A stretch of DNA of 64,000 bases from the NCBI GenBank assembly GCA_025667525.1, contig CM046881.1, positions 494,037,627-494,101,626 of the forward strand. Reading direction: 5' to 3'. This DNA comes from Glebionis coronaria (lineage: Eukaryota > Streptophyta > Magnoliopsida > Asterales > Asteraceae). Both the position numbers and the translations under genes were made by a program. This document shows, piece after piece, positions 63,601-64,000 of this stretch. Numbering within the stretch: position 1 is the stretch's first letter; every line of letters starts with the position of its first letter. Under the pieces are notes generated by a model. It was not told where the DNA came from. It searched no databases and worked only from the letters and a program-made list of their open reading frames with translations.

Positions 63601-64000
63601 TGTTAGCCCTATATTTTATATAGTCGAACAAGAATGTAATAGGTCATCTTAGTCGTTATTGGTAATGTATTGTAATAGGTTAGTCGGGAAACTGGGCTTG
63701 GTATTTAAGCTAATATTGTCTAAGTTAGGGGCGTAAGCCCAAGCAAAGCCAAGCCCGGCCCATGAACAAGCCCACTAGGGCCTTATGGCCGTGGTATATA
63801 AATACCCTCTTCCATGTGTGGAAGAGGGTGTTGGTTACAAATCACTTTCTCTCTCTAATAGTGTTTAACCTTCCATAATCTCTCTTATTTCTCTCTCTAC
63901 CTTCATCTATTTATCTCTCTTAAGTATCATCTAATATTGTGTTATGGATTGAAGTGGGATTAACATTTGGTATCAAGAGCCTATAGTGGATAGGTGATTG
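63601..64000 (+). mobile_element. Element H: Ty1-copia 5' LTR and primer site (runs off window)
   Basis: LTR of 365 bp, TGTTAGCCCT at 63601 to GGATTAACA at 63965, with matching 5-bp ends TGTTA/TAACA. The primer site TGGTATCAAGAGC begins at 63968 (Met tRNA type with one extra A). It interrupts LTR G2, whose other copy in G1 shows continuous sequence there (near 53800). The TATA box and a perfect 11-bp stem-loop are annotated separately. CT-rich leader at 63845-63925. Coding parts lie beyond the right edge. Confidence 0.8.
63795..63829 (+). promoter_or_regulatory. LTR H core promoter: TATA box and stem-loop
   Basis: TATATAAAT at 63795-63803 is followed directly by ACCCTCTTCCA (63804-63814), a TGTG loop, and TGGAAGAGGGT (63819-63829): a perfect 11-bp stem at or just before the expected transcript start. 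Confidence 0.7.

Overview
This window is plant nuclear DNA made almost entirely of LTR retrotransposons inserted into one another. I see no host gene, rRNA or functional tRNA gene. The extra reading frame downstream of pol in the SIRE-type copia element, and the overall style of the copia and chromovirus proteins, resemble elements I know from daisy-family (Asteraceae) genomes. That assignment is inference from recalled families, not a search.

Layout, outermost first. Element A is a Ty1-copia on the minus strand, seen at 1-1381 (RT C-terminus, RNase H) and 50869-53320 (gag end, protease, integrase, RT N-terminus). It is split inside RT by element B (1382-50868, plus strand, target duplication ACATG), a SIRE/Maximus-like copia with gag, pol and a long extra frame (aORF). 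B is split in pol by element C (6741-43759, plus, duplication GAATC), a gypsy-type element with long LTRs and a decayed interior. C's 5' LTR holds element D (7589-23377, plus, duplication ATTAT), an Athila-type gypsy element with 3.7 kb LTRs. C's 3' LTR holds element E (33842-42708, minus, duplication GTATT), a copia-like element with only a gag-like frame. C's interior also carries F (27560-29254), a Mutator-like DNA element sitting inside a TA microsatellite. On the right, A's gag is cut by G1 (from 53321, minus), a badly decayed Tekay-like chromovirus. G1 meets an oppositely oriented LTR of the same family, G2 (from 60725, plus). G2 is interrupted by H (from 63601, plus), the 5' LTR and primer site of another copia that runs off the window.

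Every coding region is broken. In A, B, C and E almost all in-frame stops are the kind produced by C-to-T change (CAG, CAA, CGA or TGG codons), as expected for long-silenced, methylated DNA. D differs: its LTR pair is very similar, yet its pol carries several frameshifts.

The observations I rate highest are: (1) an iterated motif close to AAGTACYGYTA shared by B's U3, the spacer before B's aORF, and many sites within its coding regions; (2) the aORF itself, 1,202 codons with no frameshift beside a frameshifted pol; (3) a TATA box followed at once by a perfect stem-loop in all three copia LTR types seen (B, E, H); (4) the gag-only element E with its stem-loop tandem array and G-poor leader.
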